Assembly (NCBI RefSeq): GCF_003337305.1
Contig: NZ_QPJO01000002.1
Span: 124,001-188,000 of the forward strand
DNA length: 64,000 nucleotides
Origin: Winogradskyella arenosi
Lineage (GTDB): Bacteria; Bacteroidota; Bacteroidia; Flavobacteriales; Flavobacteriaceae
Direction of reading: 5' to 3'
The notes under the pieces were generated by a model that did not search any database, was not told where the DNA came from, and saw nothing but the letters and a program-made list of their open reading frames with translations. A program made the translations under genes and the position numbers. Of the stretch, positions 27,035 through 36,409 are shown in pieces. How positions within the stretch are numbered: position 1 is the stretch's first letter; each line of letters opens with the position of its first letter.

Positions 27035-28894
27035 CTAATCCACAGAAATAGCTTTGGTTGCAAATACTTTAGTTAGTTTTTGATATCCAGTATCTGGATA
27101 GCTGATTAAGTAATTGTTTTCATCAACTAGATTAAAGACATAGTGTGTTGTGCCTTCAGGTAAAGTCACATAAGCTTTATTACCTTTCAATGTCATAGGT
27201 ACAGGAAACCAAATCTCTCCTTTTATACCACCATTTGTAGTGTAAATAAGTTCGGCTTTAGTCACTTTAGCACCATTATTTTTAAAGCTAACCCAAACGG
27301 TATTACCATCAGATCCATGATCTGCAATAGTCGGTACTTTGGATTGGTTAGGTAAAGCTTTTTTACTCGTTGGGTTGAAGTAAGGATATCTCGCGTTAAG
27401 TTGATCTAAGCGTTCTTGTAACAATGCATTCATGGCTTTCGCTTTCTCAGGCATTTCTAAGGCTAAGTTTTTTGATTCCTCAATATCTACACGTTTCGAT
27501 CCGTTTTCATACAGTTGGTATAAATCTAGCGTCGTTCTTTCTTTAGTGTCGGTATAGTTACGTACCAATTTATAATCTCCAATTCGTAAAGTCGATTGCA
27601 TAGAACTGTTAGGGAAGTGCCACATCATAGAGTTTCTAGATGCTCCTGTCCAAGGGTCAATGACCAATTTAGAGTCCGTTGGGTCTTTATCTAATAACGT
27701 AGATAAATCAGCACCATCAAGAATTTGATTCTCTTGCTTTTTAGTACCTGTCCAGCTTAATATGGTAGGGTAGAAGTCAATACCATTTACGATGACGTTA
27801 GATTCAATATTAGAATCAATATTAGGTCCGGTTATAATAAGTGGAACTCTAACACCACCTTCTTTGGCATTTATTTTACCTTTATCTAAAGGATAGTTGT
27901 CCGTTATAACTTCTTTTGTATGGCGTTCCATACCGCCATTATCGGAGGTGAAAATAACATAAGTGTTTTCAATTAACATATGTCCTGGCCACCTTGGATC
28001 TTCTGTTTCTTTTAGGTATTTAAGTAGTAAACCTGTATAATGATCGATGGTTTCAACCATGGCTGCATAGTACGCATTTCTTTGACCTGCTTCGTCCCAA
28101 ACATCACTTTCTCTTGGGTAGTCTATACCTAATTTTTGATAGTATTTCTTTAATAAAGCCTCACTTCTTGTATGAATAGGTGTATGCACTAAACGCGAAC
28201 AATAGTATAGAAAAAAGGGATCGGCTTTAGAGGCATCCATAAAGTCAATACCATCTTGCGTAATATCATCAAAAGGGAAACCTTCTTCGTCTAAATAAAA
28301 AGGATCTGAAGGATCTGTAGTGGCAAATCCTGTTGTTCTATCCTTCATTTTTTGATGTGATCCGAAGCCATGCTTAGAAAAATCAAACCCTTGTTGCTTA
28401 GGTAAAGGTTCATCCGAGCGTGCAGCACCGACGTGCCATTTTCCTGAATGTCCTGTTTTATAACCGTTAGTCTGAAGCGATTCTGCAATAGTAACTTCAG
28501 AAGCATCTAAAGCGCCACGCATCCAAGGGCTAATTAAAGTAGAACCATGATTGAAAGGTAAAGGCGGATGACCACCTCTAACATTGGTACGCTCTAAACG
28601 TACAGGATGTTTACCCGATAATATGGCCCCTCTTGACGGCGAACAGGTTGGTGCTGGCGAATAGGCTTGCCAAAACATGACACCTTCTTTAGCGAGTTGA
28701 TCAATGTTTGGAGTTTCAAATGGAGATGGTTCATCAACATCATAACATTTTACGTCTTGCCAACCTAAATCATCGGTTACTATTAGTAATACATTAGGTT
28801 TGCTTGGTCTTTCGTTGTCTGCATGATTTTGACTGCTGCATGTTGTTGGGATGCTAGACAGTACAAAAAATGAAAGTAGGAATATTTTATACAT
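27035..28894 (-). CDS. S1-family sulfatase, paralog of 17024-18937
   Basis: The protein has 619 residues with an N-terminal secretion signal and a possible lipidated cysteine (PTTCSSQ, C19). The core shows IVTDDLGWQDVK (DD 41-42), C-S-P-S-R with C84, GKWHVG and FTSDNGG. The C-terminal accessory domain contains AELIYTTNGG and GTTHYVFNLVDENNYL, almost the same as in the sulfatase at 17024-18937. These two are therefore duplicates on opposite strands about 10 kb apart. It should remove sulfate esters from fucan oligosaccharides in the periplasm or at the membrane. It starts 42 bp after the upstream sulfatase stop and is probably in its operon. Regiospecificity is unknown. Confidence 0.94.
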   Translation of the reverse strand: MYKIFLLSFFVLSSIPTTCSSQNHADNERPSKPNVLLIVTDDLGWQDVKCYDVDEPSPFETPNIDQLAKEGVMFWQAYSPAPTCSPSRGAILSGKHPVRLERTNVRGGHPPLPFNHGSTLISPWMRGALDASEVTIAESLQTNGYKTGHSGKWHVGAARSDEPLPKQQGFDFSKHGFGSHQKMKDRTTGFATTDPSDPFYLDEEGFPFDDITQDGIDFMDASKADPFFLYYCSRLVHTPIHTRSEALLKKYYQKLGIDYPRESDVWDEAGQRNAYYAAMVETIDHYTGLLLKYLKETEDPRWPGHMLIENTYVIFTSDNGGMERHTKEVITDNYPLDKGKINAKEGGVRVPLIITGPNIDSNIESNVIVNGIDFYPTILSWTGTKKQENQILDGADLSTLLDKDPTDSKLVIDPWTGASRNSMMWHFPNSSMQSTLRIGDYKLVRNYTDTKERTTLDLYQLYENGSKRVDIEESKNLALEMPEKAKAMNALLQERLDQLNARYPYFNPTSKKALPNQSKVPTIADHGSDGNTVWVSFKNNGAKVTKAELIYTTNGGIKGEIWFPVPMTLKGNKAYVTLPEGTTHYVFNLVDENNYLISYPDTGYQKLTKVFATKAISVD

Positions 28895-28936
28895 TGTATT
28901 AAAGTAATAATTTATGAGATCTATTGATTTATAGGA

Positions 28937-30505
28937 TTAGTTTTTCTTCTTCTTTGTCTTTCTTTTCTTTTTCTTCTTGTTGCTTGCTCTTTTTAAAATT
29001 TCCTCATAGGTACCAATTAAATAAGGTTTTTTCTCTTCAGCTGTGGCATTTCTATCAAATAGCACACCATATTTTTGATAATGATTATCTGCAGTCGCTT
29101 CTTTTCGCAACTTTTCGAGCTGTTCATCATAGATCGCACGCATTTTTTCAAGCTGTTTTTTTGCAGAAGGATCGCTGGCTTTATTGGTCATTTCTAATGT
29201 GTCTTCTCCAATATGAAAAAGTTCTTCAGTAGGATTCATGCGATCATCTTCATACTGCCAAAAAATGTATTTCCAATCTTGAGAAACCACGCCCATAGCT
29301 TGTATTTCATCATTGCCCCACATATTGGTGAGAGCAACAGTTTCACGTTTAAATTTCTTTGGTTTTTCAATTAATAGGTTTAAATCTTCACCATCCATGT
29401 TTTCAGGTGCTTCTAAACCTGCGTATTTTAAAATGGTTGGTGCCAAATCAATATTTGCAGTAATGGCTTCACGACGTACCCCTCTTTTTTTACTTGGTAC
29501 TCTAGGATCGTAAATAATAAGTGGAGATTTAGACGCTTCTTCATAAGGTAAAACTTTCCCTCCAAAACTATGTGCCCCACAGCTATAACCATTGTCACTC
29601 GTGAAAATAATAATGGTATTATCGGCAATGCCTTGTTCTTCTAAAGTCTTTCTAATCATACCCAAGGCATAATCGACACCATGGATTAATTGGTTGTATT
29701 TCTTAATCGTTTTTTGGTAGCTTTCTTCAGAATCTCGCCAAAAGTCGTAGCTGTTGTACTGTCGTCCGGTTTTTGGTTGAGGCGCTAAATGTTCTGCGTT
29801 CTCTGCTCCGTAATTATCAGGTTTCTTGTATGTTTTTCCTTCGTAAACATAGTCGAAATATTGATCTGGTGAAAAAGGCATGTGTGGTGCCTTAAAGCTA
29901 ATGGACATAGAAAACGGTTTACCCGTAGCTTTAGCTTCTATAATAAAATCTTCTGCCCAAGCCGCATATGCTCTAGTACTATGCGGATATTTTTCGGCAT
30001 ATTTAGCCATGTATTTATTTTTGGCTGTTCGGTAACTGGTTTGCCCTAAGCCACCTGCCCAATTGTCAAAATCATCAATAGGAAGGTCTTCCCATTTGTT
30101 ATGACTTGTGCTATTGCCATCATCAGAAACGGCTAAACCAAATTTACCTGCAAATCCGGTATAATACCCTTGCTCTCTTAAAAGCACAGGATAAGATTTT
30201 GCAAATTTATCTTTTCTAAGTGGACCATGTTCAAAATTACAACCCGCTTTATATTCATACATTCCGGTAAGAATAACCGCTCTACTTGCCATACAAATGG
30301 CTGTGGTATTATAATGGTTTTCAAATAATACCCCTTCTTCCGCTAAGGCATCCATATTTGGGGTTACCACTTGGTCGTTACCATAACAACCTGTTGCAAT
30401 ACTGGTTTGATCATCCGATAACAAGAAGATGATGTTTGGTCTGTCTTGAGCAAAACTGCTTGCCGTAATAATGCTGAAAATGCATGATAAAATGATATGC
30501 TTCAT
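28937..30505 (-). CDS. S1-family sulfatase with lysine-rich C-terminal tail
   Basis: The 522-residue protein has signal peptide MKHIILSCIFSIITASSFAQ. Its core has LLSDDQ (DD 31-32) and a modification motif C-M-A-S-R with C71; alanine replacing proline is an accepted variant. FTSDNGYSCGAHSFGGK lies near 300. The protein ends in about 13 residues that are nearly all Lys/Arg plus N. The tail resembles that of the small protein at 12483-12839. A cationic tail on an enzyme acting on a polyanion could raise substrate affinity; this is inference. It lies in the minus-strand run, 48 bp from the T9SS hydrolase gene upstream. It belongs to a different branch from the DDLGWQD sulfatases. Confidence 0.93.
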   Translation of the reverse strand: MKHIILSCIFSIITASSFAQDRPNIIFLLSDDQTSIATGCYGNDQVVTPNMDALAEEGVLFENHYNTTAICMASRAVILTGMYEYKAGCNFEHGPLRKDKFAKSYPVLLREQGYYTGFAGKFGLAVSDDGNSTSHNKWEDLPIDDFDNWAGGLGQTSYRTAKNKYMAKYAEKYPHSTRAYAAWAEDFIIEAKATGKPFSMSISFKAPHMPFSPDQYFDYVYEGKTYKKPDNYGAENAEHLAPQPKTGRQYNSYDFWRDSEESYQKTIKKYNQLIHGVDYALGMIRKTLEEQGIADNTIIIFTSDNGYSCGAHSFGGKVLPYEEASKSPLIIYDPRVPSKKRGVRREAITANIDLAPTILKYAGLEAPENMDGEDLNLLIEKPKKFKRETVALTNMWGNDEIQAMGVVSQDWKYIFWQYEDDRMNPTEELFHIGEDTLEMTNKASDPSAKKQLEKMRAIYDEQLEKLRKEATADNHYQKYGVLFDRNATAEEKKPYLIGTYEEILKRASNKKKKKRKTKKKKN

Positions 30506-30553
30506 ATACCTTTTGTTGCTTTTTATTATTTATTAATGTTGAAAATATAAGTG

Positions 30554-32518
30554 TTATTTAGATACGATTATTTTTTTGGTGATGCTGAGGTTATTACCAT
30601 CTGTAAGTCTTACAAAATAAATGCCTTTATTTAAAGATCTCATGTCTATTTGTGTTGTGGTCGTACCATTGTTCCATACGGTTTCCATTACTTTGGCTCC
30701 TATAGTACTAAAAATAGAGATGTAATTGACCTCTGTGGTAAGACGATTAATAGTTAATACATCTGTGACAGGGTTGGGGTAGAATTTAATCTCTGAGGAA
30801 TTAAAACTTGTTACAGACAAAGGTTCTTCACCTACTAAATGTGCACCTTCAGGTCTTATGTAAGGTTCACATTCGGCAATAGGAGTTGCTAAAAGCCTGT
30901 CGTTAATAGTTTTCATAATTAGCATCTCATCATCCATCATATACCCTTTGTCACTTCCCGTATCATCAATAGTTGTTGCAAAGGTTACGGCAGCATTGGC
31001 TTGTACCAAGCGCTTTGTAAACCTATAGGCATCTTCAATACCAAAGACTATGGGATGAGAAGATACATGCCATTTTTCTCTAATAGGAAACCACGCGTGT
31101 TTTAATACGGTATTTCCTTGGTACATAGACCATGGGTTTTCTACCATATTAGGTATGGTATACTCTTCATAAGCCCAAGAGTTTGGTGGTGCGCCTTGCC
31201 CAAGTGGTGTTACATGTCCTTTGGTAAAATCTTGATAGGTGCTATTGGCTTCAAATTTTATAATTCTATAGTCGCTATCATCTTCATCATCAATACCATC
31301 AGAATCCACTAAAAGATTATTGCCGTTTTCATCTGTAAAATAAAGGCCTGTAGGTTGTGCTCCTATAATGGCAGTTGGATCGGTATTTTTTATCATTAGC
31401 GCAAAATCTTCTAAATGCCCATCATTAAGAAGTTCTGAAGTGGTATCTAACCAATACCCATCGGCATAATCTTTAACTTCTAGTACAAAACCTTCAATTA
31501 AATCCTTGTAAGCAGCATATTCGTCACCTGCAAAATTGTTAGTGTAGTAATTGATCCAAGCGGCTTCAATATCTGCACCGTCATCAATGGCTCTATCTAA
31601 ATAATTGGTAGAGATGTATAAAATGACCTTTTTGCCGTTGCTTTTGAATTTTTGCATGACTTCAAAAAGGATGTTTTGATTGGCTACACTAGGCACTAAG
31701 GCTTCATGGATTTCATTTGCTACATCGACGTTGCTATTTTGTCTAAGCGAGAAATAATGAGAATGGGCAAAGTACGATAAGTTGGTAATAACGTGCCCTA
31801 CAGCAGGTAATTCATCGACCACTTCTTGAGCACCAGCAGGAAGATCATAACCGCCTGCGACTTCAGAATCTAAACGTTCGCCGCCATAAACAGGAAAGGT
31901 AATTCCCCATGAACCGGATAACCATGAGGCTGGGTGAGAAGCAACATCTACAACTTGGTCTGTAGCGCCACTAATAGCGTCTATATAATAAGTGGTGGCC
32001 GGTACTGAGCTTGTGCCATTGGCAAAACCTATAGCAATTTGCTGATAACCACCAGCATCGATAATAGCGTTAGGGATTGCAGTCCCGTTAAAATTAAAGG
32101 TAAAGGTTTCCCATTGTTGCCCAACGGTAAAGTTGAGTTCTAGGGCGCTTTCAGAATCTATTGAAGTATGCGATAAATGCACACTTATTTTTGAATTATT
32201 GGCGTTTAATGACACTGTAGGAATATCAATATAAGCCTTAAAGGTTACAGCATATCCTGAGAAATCGTTAACCGGATTATATAAATCGAATTGTAAAAAT
32301 GCGTCTTGACCTTGAGCTCTATTAAAATTAGAAACGGTTGCATTGGTATTGATTCCGGTAACGTCTGGATTAGAAACCTCTCTAATAAATGTTCCTGAAC
32401 TGGTACTTTCTTGTTCAATTCTAAAGGTCGATGTTTCATTTTCGTACCATACAAATTGTGCATTAGAGAATTGAACGAAAAAAAGTAAAATAAAGAAAAC
32501 GTGTAGAGATTTGTTCAT
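30554..32518 (-). CDS. T9SS-secreted putative glycoside hydrolase with N-terminal binding module
   Basis: The 654-residue protein has a signal peptide (1-20) and an N-terminal jelly-roll-like module (about 22-190; YIDAISG at its end) typical of carbohydrate-binding modules. A probable TIM-barrel domain spans about 200-560, and a type A sorting domain ends the protein (about 585-654: FYPNPVTDVLTI, LNKGIYFVRL). The segment DGYWLDTTSELL (D358) lines up with the GH29 nucleophile strand of the enzyme at 58029-59825 (VWFDTPGDMP), including the spacing to a P-x-A. The acidic stretch DSDGIDDEDDSD near 410 could bind Ca2+. It may be a distant clan GH-R enzyme, such as an endo-fucanase. This is an inference, and I cannot name the family. 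It has its own element-bearing promoter. Confidence 0.65.
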   Translation of the reverse strand: MNKSLHVFFILLFFVQFSNAQFVWYENETSTFRIEQESTSSGTFIREVSNPDVTGINTNATVSNFNRAQGQDAFLQFDLYNPVNDFSGYAVTFKAYIDIPTVSLNANNSKISVHLSHTSIDSESALELNFTVGQQWETFTFNFNGTAIPNAIIDAGGYQQIAIGFANGTSSVPATTYYIDAISGATDQVVDVASHPASWLSGSWGITFPVYGGERLDSEVAGGYDLPAGAQEVVDELPAVGHVITNLSYFAHSHYFSLRQNSNVDVANEIHEALVPSVANQNILFEVMQKFKSNGKKVILYISTNYLDRAIDDGADIEAAWINYYTNNFAGDEYAAYKDLIEGFVLEVKDYADGYWLDTTSELLNDGHLEDFALMIKNTDPTAIIGAQPTGLYFTDENGNNLLVDSDGIDDEDDSDYRIIKFEANSTYQDFTKGHVTPLGQGAPPNSWAYEEYTIPNMVENPWSMYQGNTVLKHAWFPIREKWHVSSHPIVFGIEDAYRFTKRLVQANAAVTFATTIDDTGSDKGYMMDDEMLIMKTINDRLLATPIAECEPYIRPEGAHLVGEEPLSVTSFNSSEIKFYPNPVTDVLTINRLTTEVNYISIFSTIGAKVMETVWNNGTTTTQIDMRSLNKGIYFVRLTDGNNLSITKKIIVSK

Positions 32519-32547
32519 TTTTAAAGAGTTAGCTTACATTAGTTAAC

Positions 32548-32603
32548 CAAAGATATATGCTGAATAGGAAATCTCGTTTCTTAAAATAGTCAAATACTTG
32601 CTC
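32548..32603 (-). promoter_or_regulatory. Promoter with 26-bp locus element, T9SS hydrolase gene
   Basis: The element at 32578-32603 reads on the minus strand GAGCAAGTATTTGACTA then TTTTAAGAA. Exactly 22 bp further is TATCTTTG (32548-32555), a perfect TAnnTTTG box, 29 bp before the start codon. The layout equals that before the GH29, GH95-like and lipoprotein genes. Confidence 0.75.
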
Positions 32604-32792
32604 TAAAACATCATTTATAATAATCGAAAACAAAAACTCATGTTTCTGTTAAATAGAAGCTAGGGGGAGCTAAGTTTTCTTAAAAATGCTTTTGGTTGAT
32701 CCCTGAAATCATTTCATTTTAAAGCTTGTCTTTTAGTAATACGTCTATAGTATTTGTCATTATAAACTGTACAGTTATTCATTTTGAAATAT

Positions 32793-32833
32793 AAAAAAAG
32801 TCCTGAGTTAAAAATTAACAAAGGACTTTTTTT
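32793..32833 (-). terminator. Intrinsic terminator downstream of the module lipoprotein
   Basis: AAAAAAAGTCCT and AGGACTTTTTTT pair perfectly around a 17-base loop. The gap 32519-32906 contains this terminator and the promoter at 32548-32603, with no gene. Confidence 0.85.
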
Positions 32834-32906
32834 ACAAGGTGTTTTTTCTAATTTTTATGGTTTTAAAACTAATTAAAGTTTGAAGAGGACCATTAACTCC
32901 CTAACA

Positions 32907-34562
32907 TTAATTTTTATCTATAATTACTTTTGCTAACCTAAAAATAGGGGTAGTTGTATTCCCTTCAGTTAACATCTCATCCAAAGTAATCGTTACCGTA
33001 AGTGGTGTTCCTGAAACCAATGAAATCGTTGATGCAAATTCAAAATCGATAGCTGGAGCACTACCACCATTCTCCGTTGAAGTAGCTTCGTAAGAAAAAG
33101 GTGTATCTGGATAACCTGTGACAGAAACGGTTCCACTAACGCTACCTTTTGCTCTTTTTGCTAACTCTAAATTTAATGTCGCATCAAATGCAGTCGTTGC
33201 ATTGGTCGTTACGTCAAAAGTAAAAACTGCAGTGGCACCATTATCATTAGCGTCTTCGGTAGAAACACCTATAAAATTATTATTTTCTACAAGTACACCT
33301 GTGCCGCCCACGGTAATTATACTCTGATTAAGATCATCGTCATCTTCCTTTCCTACATTAAAGGTTTGCGTATTATCTCCCGCAATATCGAATGAAATAT
33401 TATTAGGGTTGATTGGATTACTAATGTCACGGTCTAAAGTTACTTTAGATAATCTAAAAATAGGATTTGTGGTATTGCCTTCAGTTAACATCTCATCTAG
33501 TGTAATAGTCACCGTAAGCGGTGTGCCTGAAACTAGTGAAATCATTGATGCAAATTCAAAATCGATTGCTGGAGCACTTCCACCATTTACCGTTGATGTA
33601 GCCTCATAAGAAAAAGGGGTATCTGGATAACCGGTCACAGAAACGGTTCCGCTAACGCTACCTTTTGCTCTTTTTGCTAGCTCTAAGTTTAATGTAGCAT
33701 CAAATGCAGTCGTTGCATTGGTTGTAATGTCAAAAGTGAAAACAGCGGTAGCGCCATCATCACTAGGATCGTTAGTAGAAACCCCGATAAAACCATTGTT
33801 TTCAACAAGTGTTCCTGTTCCACCTACGGTAATAATATCTTGGTTAAGATCATCGTCCTCTTCTTGTCCTACATTGAATGTTTGACTATTCGCTCCGGCT
33901 TCATCAAATAAAATTTCTGGGTTAGTAGGTTCGTCACCACCGCCTTCACCATCACCGTAATCAACATCTGATTCTAAGATGATTTGTACTACAAACCCTT
34001 CTGTATTATCAATACTATCAGAAATAAAGATAAATCTACCAAGGTTTTCAAAATTGAAAGAATACACACCGTTTGCTTCGCCATTAGTGGCTTCTATTAG
34101 CGTTTCCGTAACATATGGCCAGTTATTACCATCGGCATCATCAATTCTAATCGTAGGATGTTTGGCTTTTAAGGTTCCAAATGCATATTGCAATTCTTCC
34201 TCAAGCGGACGCGGATAATTAGTGGTATAACCTTCGTATAAGTCAGAGTATAAATATATTTTATCAATAATATTTGTTGTAGTGTTTACACCAAACCCTA
34301 TTCCTTCAGATAAATACTGCCATCTTACTATTCCATCTACGGCTTGAGTTATTTCTTCAGGCGTACCGTGTAAGGCTTCTAACTCTACTGAAGTATCTAC
34401 GCCTATTTCTATGCCTTCTACCGTTTTGAAATCTACGGTGCCATATTCGTTTACACCAAATGAACTTGGTTCTGGTACGATTACGGGGTCGTAGTCCGGA
34501 TCATTTGAACAGGCTATGCTAAACAATAAGAGAATAGCTGAAATATACTTGAGAGTTTTCAT
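32907..34562 (-). CDS. Surface lipoprotein with two tandem copies of an undescribed beta-rich module
   Basis: The 551-residue lipoprotein has lipobox LFSIAC (C18). An N-terminal domain of unknown function (about 36-200) is followed by an acidic Gly linker (GDGEGGGDEP, about 203-212). Two near-identical modules of about 165 residues then occupy roughly 216-378 and 384-551. Each has (N/D)-T-Q-TFNVG, DDDLNQ, GTGxLVENN, AKRAKGSVSGTVSV, LVSGTPLTVTITLDEML and IFRLxKV. The same module is found once in the T9SS protein at 19112-19921. High identity between copies indicates recent duplication. It is expressed from an element-bearing promoter, so it probably binds the polysaccharide at the surface, taking the place a SusE/SusF-like protein would occupy. 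The role is inferred from context only. Confidence 0.75.
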   Translation of the reverse strand: MKTLKYISAILLLFSIACSNDPDYDPVIVPEPSSFGVNEYGTVDFKTVEGIEIGVDTSVELEALHGTPEEITQAVDGIVRWQYLSEGIGFGVNTTTNIIDKIYLYSDLYEGYTTNYPRPLEEELQYAFGTLKAKHPTIRIDDADGNNWPYVTETLIEATNGEANGVYSFNFENLGRFIFISDSIDNTEGFVVQIILESDVDYGDGEGGGDEPTNPEILFDEAGANSQTFNVGQEEDDDLNQDIITVGGTGTLVENNGFIGVSTNDPSDDGATAVFTFDITTNATTAFDATLNLELAKRAKGSVSGTVSVTGYPDTPFSYEATSTVNGGSAPAIDFEFASMISLVSGTPLTVTITLDEMLTEGNTTNPIFRLSKVTLDRDISNPINPNNISFDIAGDNTQTFNVGKEDDDDLNQSIITVGGTGVLVENNNFIGVSTEDANDNGATAVFTFDVTTNATTAFDATLNLELAKRAKGSVSGTVSVTGYPDTPFSYEATSTENGGSAPAIDFEFASTISLVSGTPLTVTITLDEMLTEGNTTTPIFRLAKVIIDKN

Positions 34563-34590
34563 AAAGTTTAAATTAGTATTAATATGTTTT

Positions 34591-34646
34591 CAAATATCTC
34601 ATACTTATCTGAAAAAACGATTCTTTATTCTATCAAATGCTTGCTC
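34591..34646 (-). promoter_or_regulatory. Promoter with 26-bp locus element, module lipoprotein gene
   Basis: The element at 34621-34646 reads on the minus strand GAGCAAGCATTTGATAG then AATAAAGAA. A box ending in TTTG (GATATTTG, 34591-34598) occurs at the standard 22-bp offset, 28 bp before the ATG. Confidence 0.7.
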
Positions 34647-34792
34647 TTTTTATGCATAAGTCCGTTTAGCCGTTAATTAACGCACTGAGATGGCGTTTTG
34701 ACGTTTAGTGAATTTTAAATTAGAGCCATGAAATTAAGACTCCTTTTAGAAGAAAAATGAATTTTGAACTGTTCTTTACAAGCGAATTTAAA

Positions 34793-36313
34793 TTAGTTGA
34801 GTTCCGATACCAATGTTTTACATCGTTCTCTATATTGATTTAAAACCTCAAGATAATCTTTGTTTCCCACTAAGTTATTTTGCTCTTTAGGATCGTTAAT
34901 AATATCGTATAGTTCCTCGTAAATGGGTTGTTCATCCGTTTCTACAGTCTGATTAGGAACATATTTAGAGCGGTCATTGTCCTTACTAAACGAACGAATG
35001 TATTTAAACTGTTTACTTCTAACCCCTTCTTGTCTTGGGTAGCCTTGGTCTGTAAATAGATTTTCTAAAAAGACATCTTCTCTCCAATCAATTTGTTTAT
35101 CGTGTATTAAAGGTAGTACACTTTGGCCTTGATAGGATTCTGGTGTTTCCATACCACATAGTTCTAAAATAGTAGCAGGAATATCTTGCCCAACTACCAA
35201 ATCATCAATAACTTTTCCTTTGGTTTTATCCTTAAAAAATGGCGAATACACAATCATAGGAACGTGTACAGATTCATCATATAAAATGGTTTTTCCGCCT
35301 AGGCCATGTTCACCTAAAAATAAACCATTGTCTGAACAAAAGACAATGATAGTATTCTCAGCTTCGCCGATTTCCTTTAAAAATGCGCGTAGTTCCCCAA
35401 GCATTAGGTCAATGGCATAAACAGCACGATCCATTTTTAGTTTTTCGTTGAGCAACTTCCCTTTATTAGAGGTCACATAGTATTTCATTAAATCCTTTGT
35501 GGCATAAACATTGTCTGGTAAACTAATGTCTTGTGGATACCCTTCAGGTAATTCAATCTGATATTTAACGTCCTCGTATTTTGTTTTGTAATATTCCGGA
35601 TCGTCTGGCTGCGTGCCCATTCCTCCAATACTAGACGCATGCGGTAGATTTAAATTTATCCAAGCCGAAAAAGGTTTGTTCGGATCTCTTTTGTTGAGTT
35701 GTTTTTTGATAGAAGGCTGCGCATTTTCATAAAAATAATCATAGCTATCATCTTGAGTTAAAAACGCCTTTGTAGCTTCTAACATCCCTTCAATTTGCGT
35801 TTTGTTTTTAAGGTTTGAAAATTGCTTATGACGTTTTGCAGGATAAAATCCTAAATGCCCATTGCCATAGTAAGCAAAGTCTGTGTTTTCGTTTAAAGGT
35901 GTATTGTGTTTATCACCAATTTTTGTGTGACTTTTACCAATAAATGCTGTAGAATAGCCTGCTTCCCTTAAAAGCACTTGCCAGCTTTTTTTATAGGTTT
36001 CTTCCGTGATGATATTTTTAGAGATATAATTAAAGCCGATTTTATTTCTTCGTTCCCATTGGCCTGTAAATATATTGGCTCTACTTGGTCCGCAAATAGG
36101 ACTTGTAATATAAGCGTTATTAAAAAAGACGCCTTCTTTTGCTAGCTGATCTATATGTGGAGTTTCCGTTACCGGATCGCCTGTCATGCTTAACGAATTG
36201 AAGCGTTGATCGTCTGAAAACACAAAAATAATATTTGGCTTCTTCGGTTGTTCCTGTGCTGTGCATGAGAAGAATGACGTAAGTATAAAGAGACTGTATA
36301 AAAAGGTTTTCAT
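34793..36313 (-). CDS. S1-family sulfatase (CGPSR type)
   Basis: The 506-residue protein has an N-terminal lipoprotein-like signal (TSFFSCTAQ, C17). The core motifs are FVFSDDQRFNSL (DD 34-35), C-G-P-S-R with C74, GKSHTK, and FCSDNGLFLGEHGLGGK near 320. It belongs to the SDDQ branch, with the enzymes at 28937-30505 and 43619-45052, which act on different sulfate positions from the DDLGWQD branch in known families. It starts 96 bp after the GH95-like gene and is probably cotranscribed with it. It is intact and has no extra C-terminal domain. Exact sulfate position and sugar are unknown. Confidence 0.94.
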   Translation of the reverse strand: MKTFLYSLFILTSFFSCTAQEQPKKPNIIFVFSDDQRFNSLSMTGDPVTETPHIDQLAKEGVFFNNAYITSPICGPSRANIFTGQWERRNKIGFNYISKNIITEETYKKSWQVLLREAGYSTAFIGKSHTKIGDKHNTPLNENTDFAYYGNGHLGFYPAKRHKQFSNLKNKTQIEGMLEATKAFLTQDDSYDYFYENAQPSIKKQLNKRDPNKPFSAWINLNLPHASSIGGMGTQPDDPEYYKTKYEDVKYQIELPEGYPQDISLPDNVYATKDLMKYYVTSNKGKLLNEKLKMDRAVYAIDLMLGELRAFLKEIGEAENTIIVFCSDNGLFLGEHGLGGKTILYDESVHVPMIVYSPFFKDKTKGKVIDDLVVGQDIPATILELCGMETPESYQGQSVLPLIHDKQIDWREDVFLENLFTDQGYPRQEGVRSKQFKYIRSFSKDNDRSKYVPNQTVETDEQPIYEELYDIINDPKEQNNLVGNKDYLEVLNQYRERCKTLVSELN

Positions 36314-36409
36314 GTGTTTGTCTTTATTGTTTTTTAGTGGTCACATGCTGTTCGCTATTAATCATTCTGTTGGGTGATGATATTTTTAGCATGCTCGTTT
36401 CATAATAAA

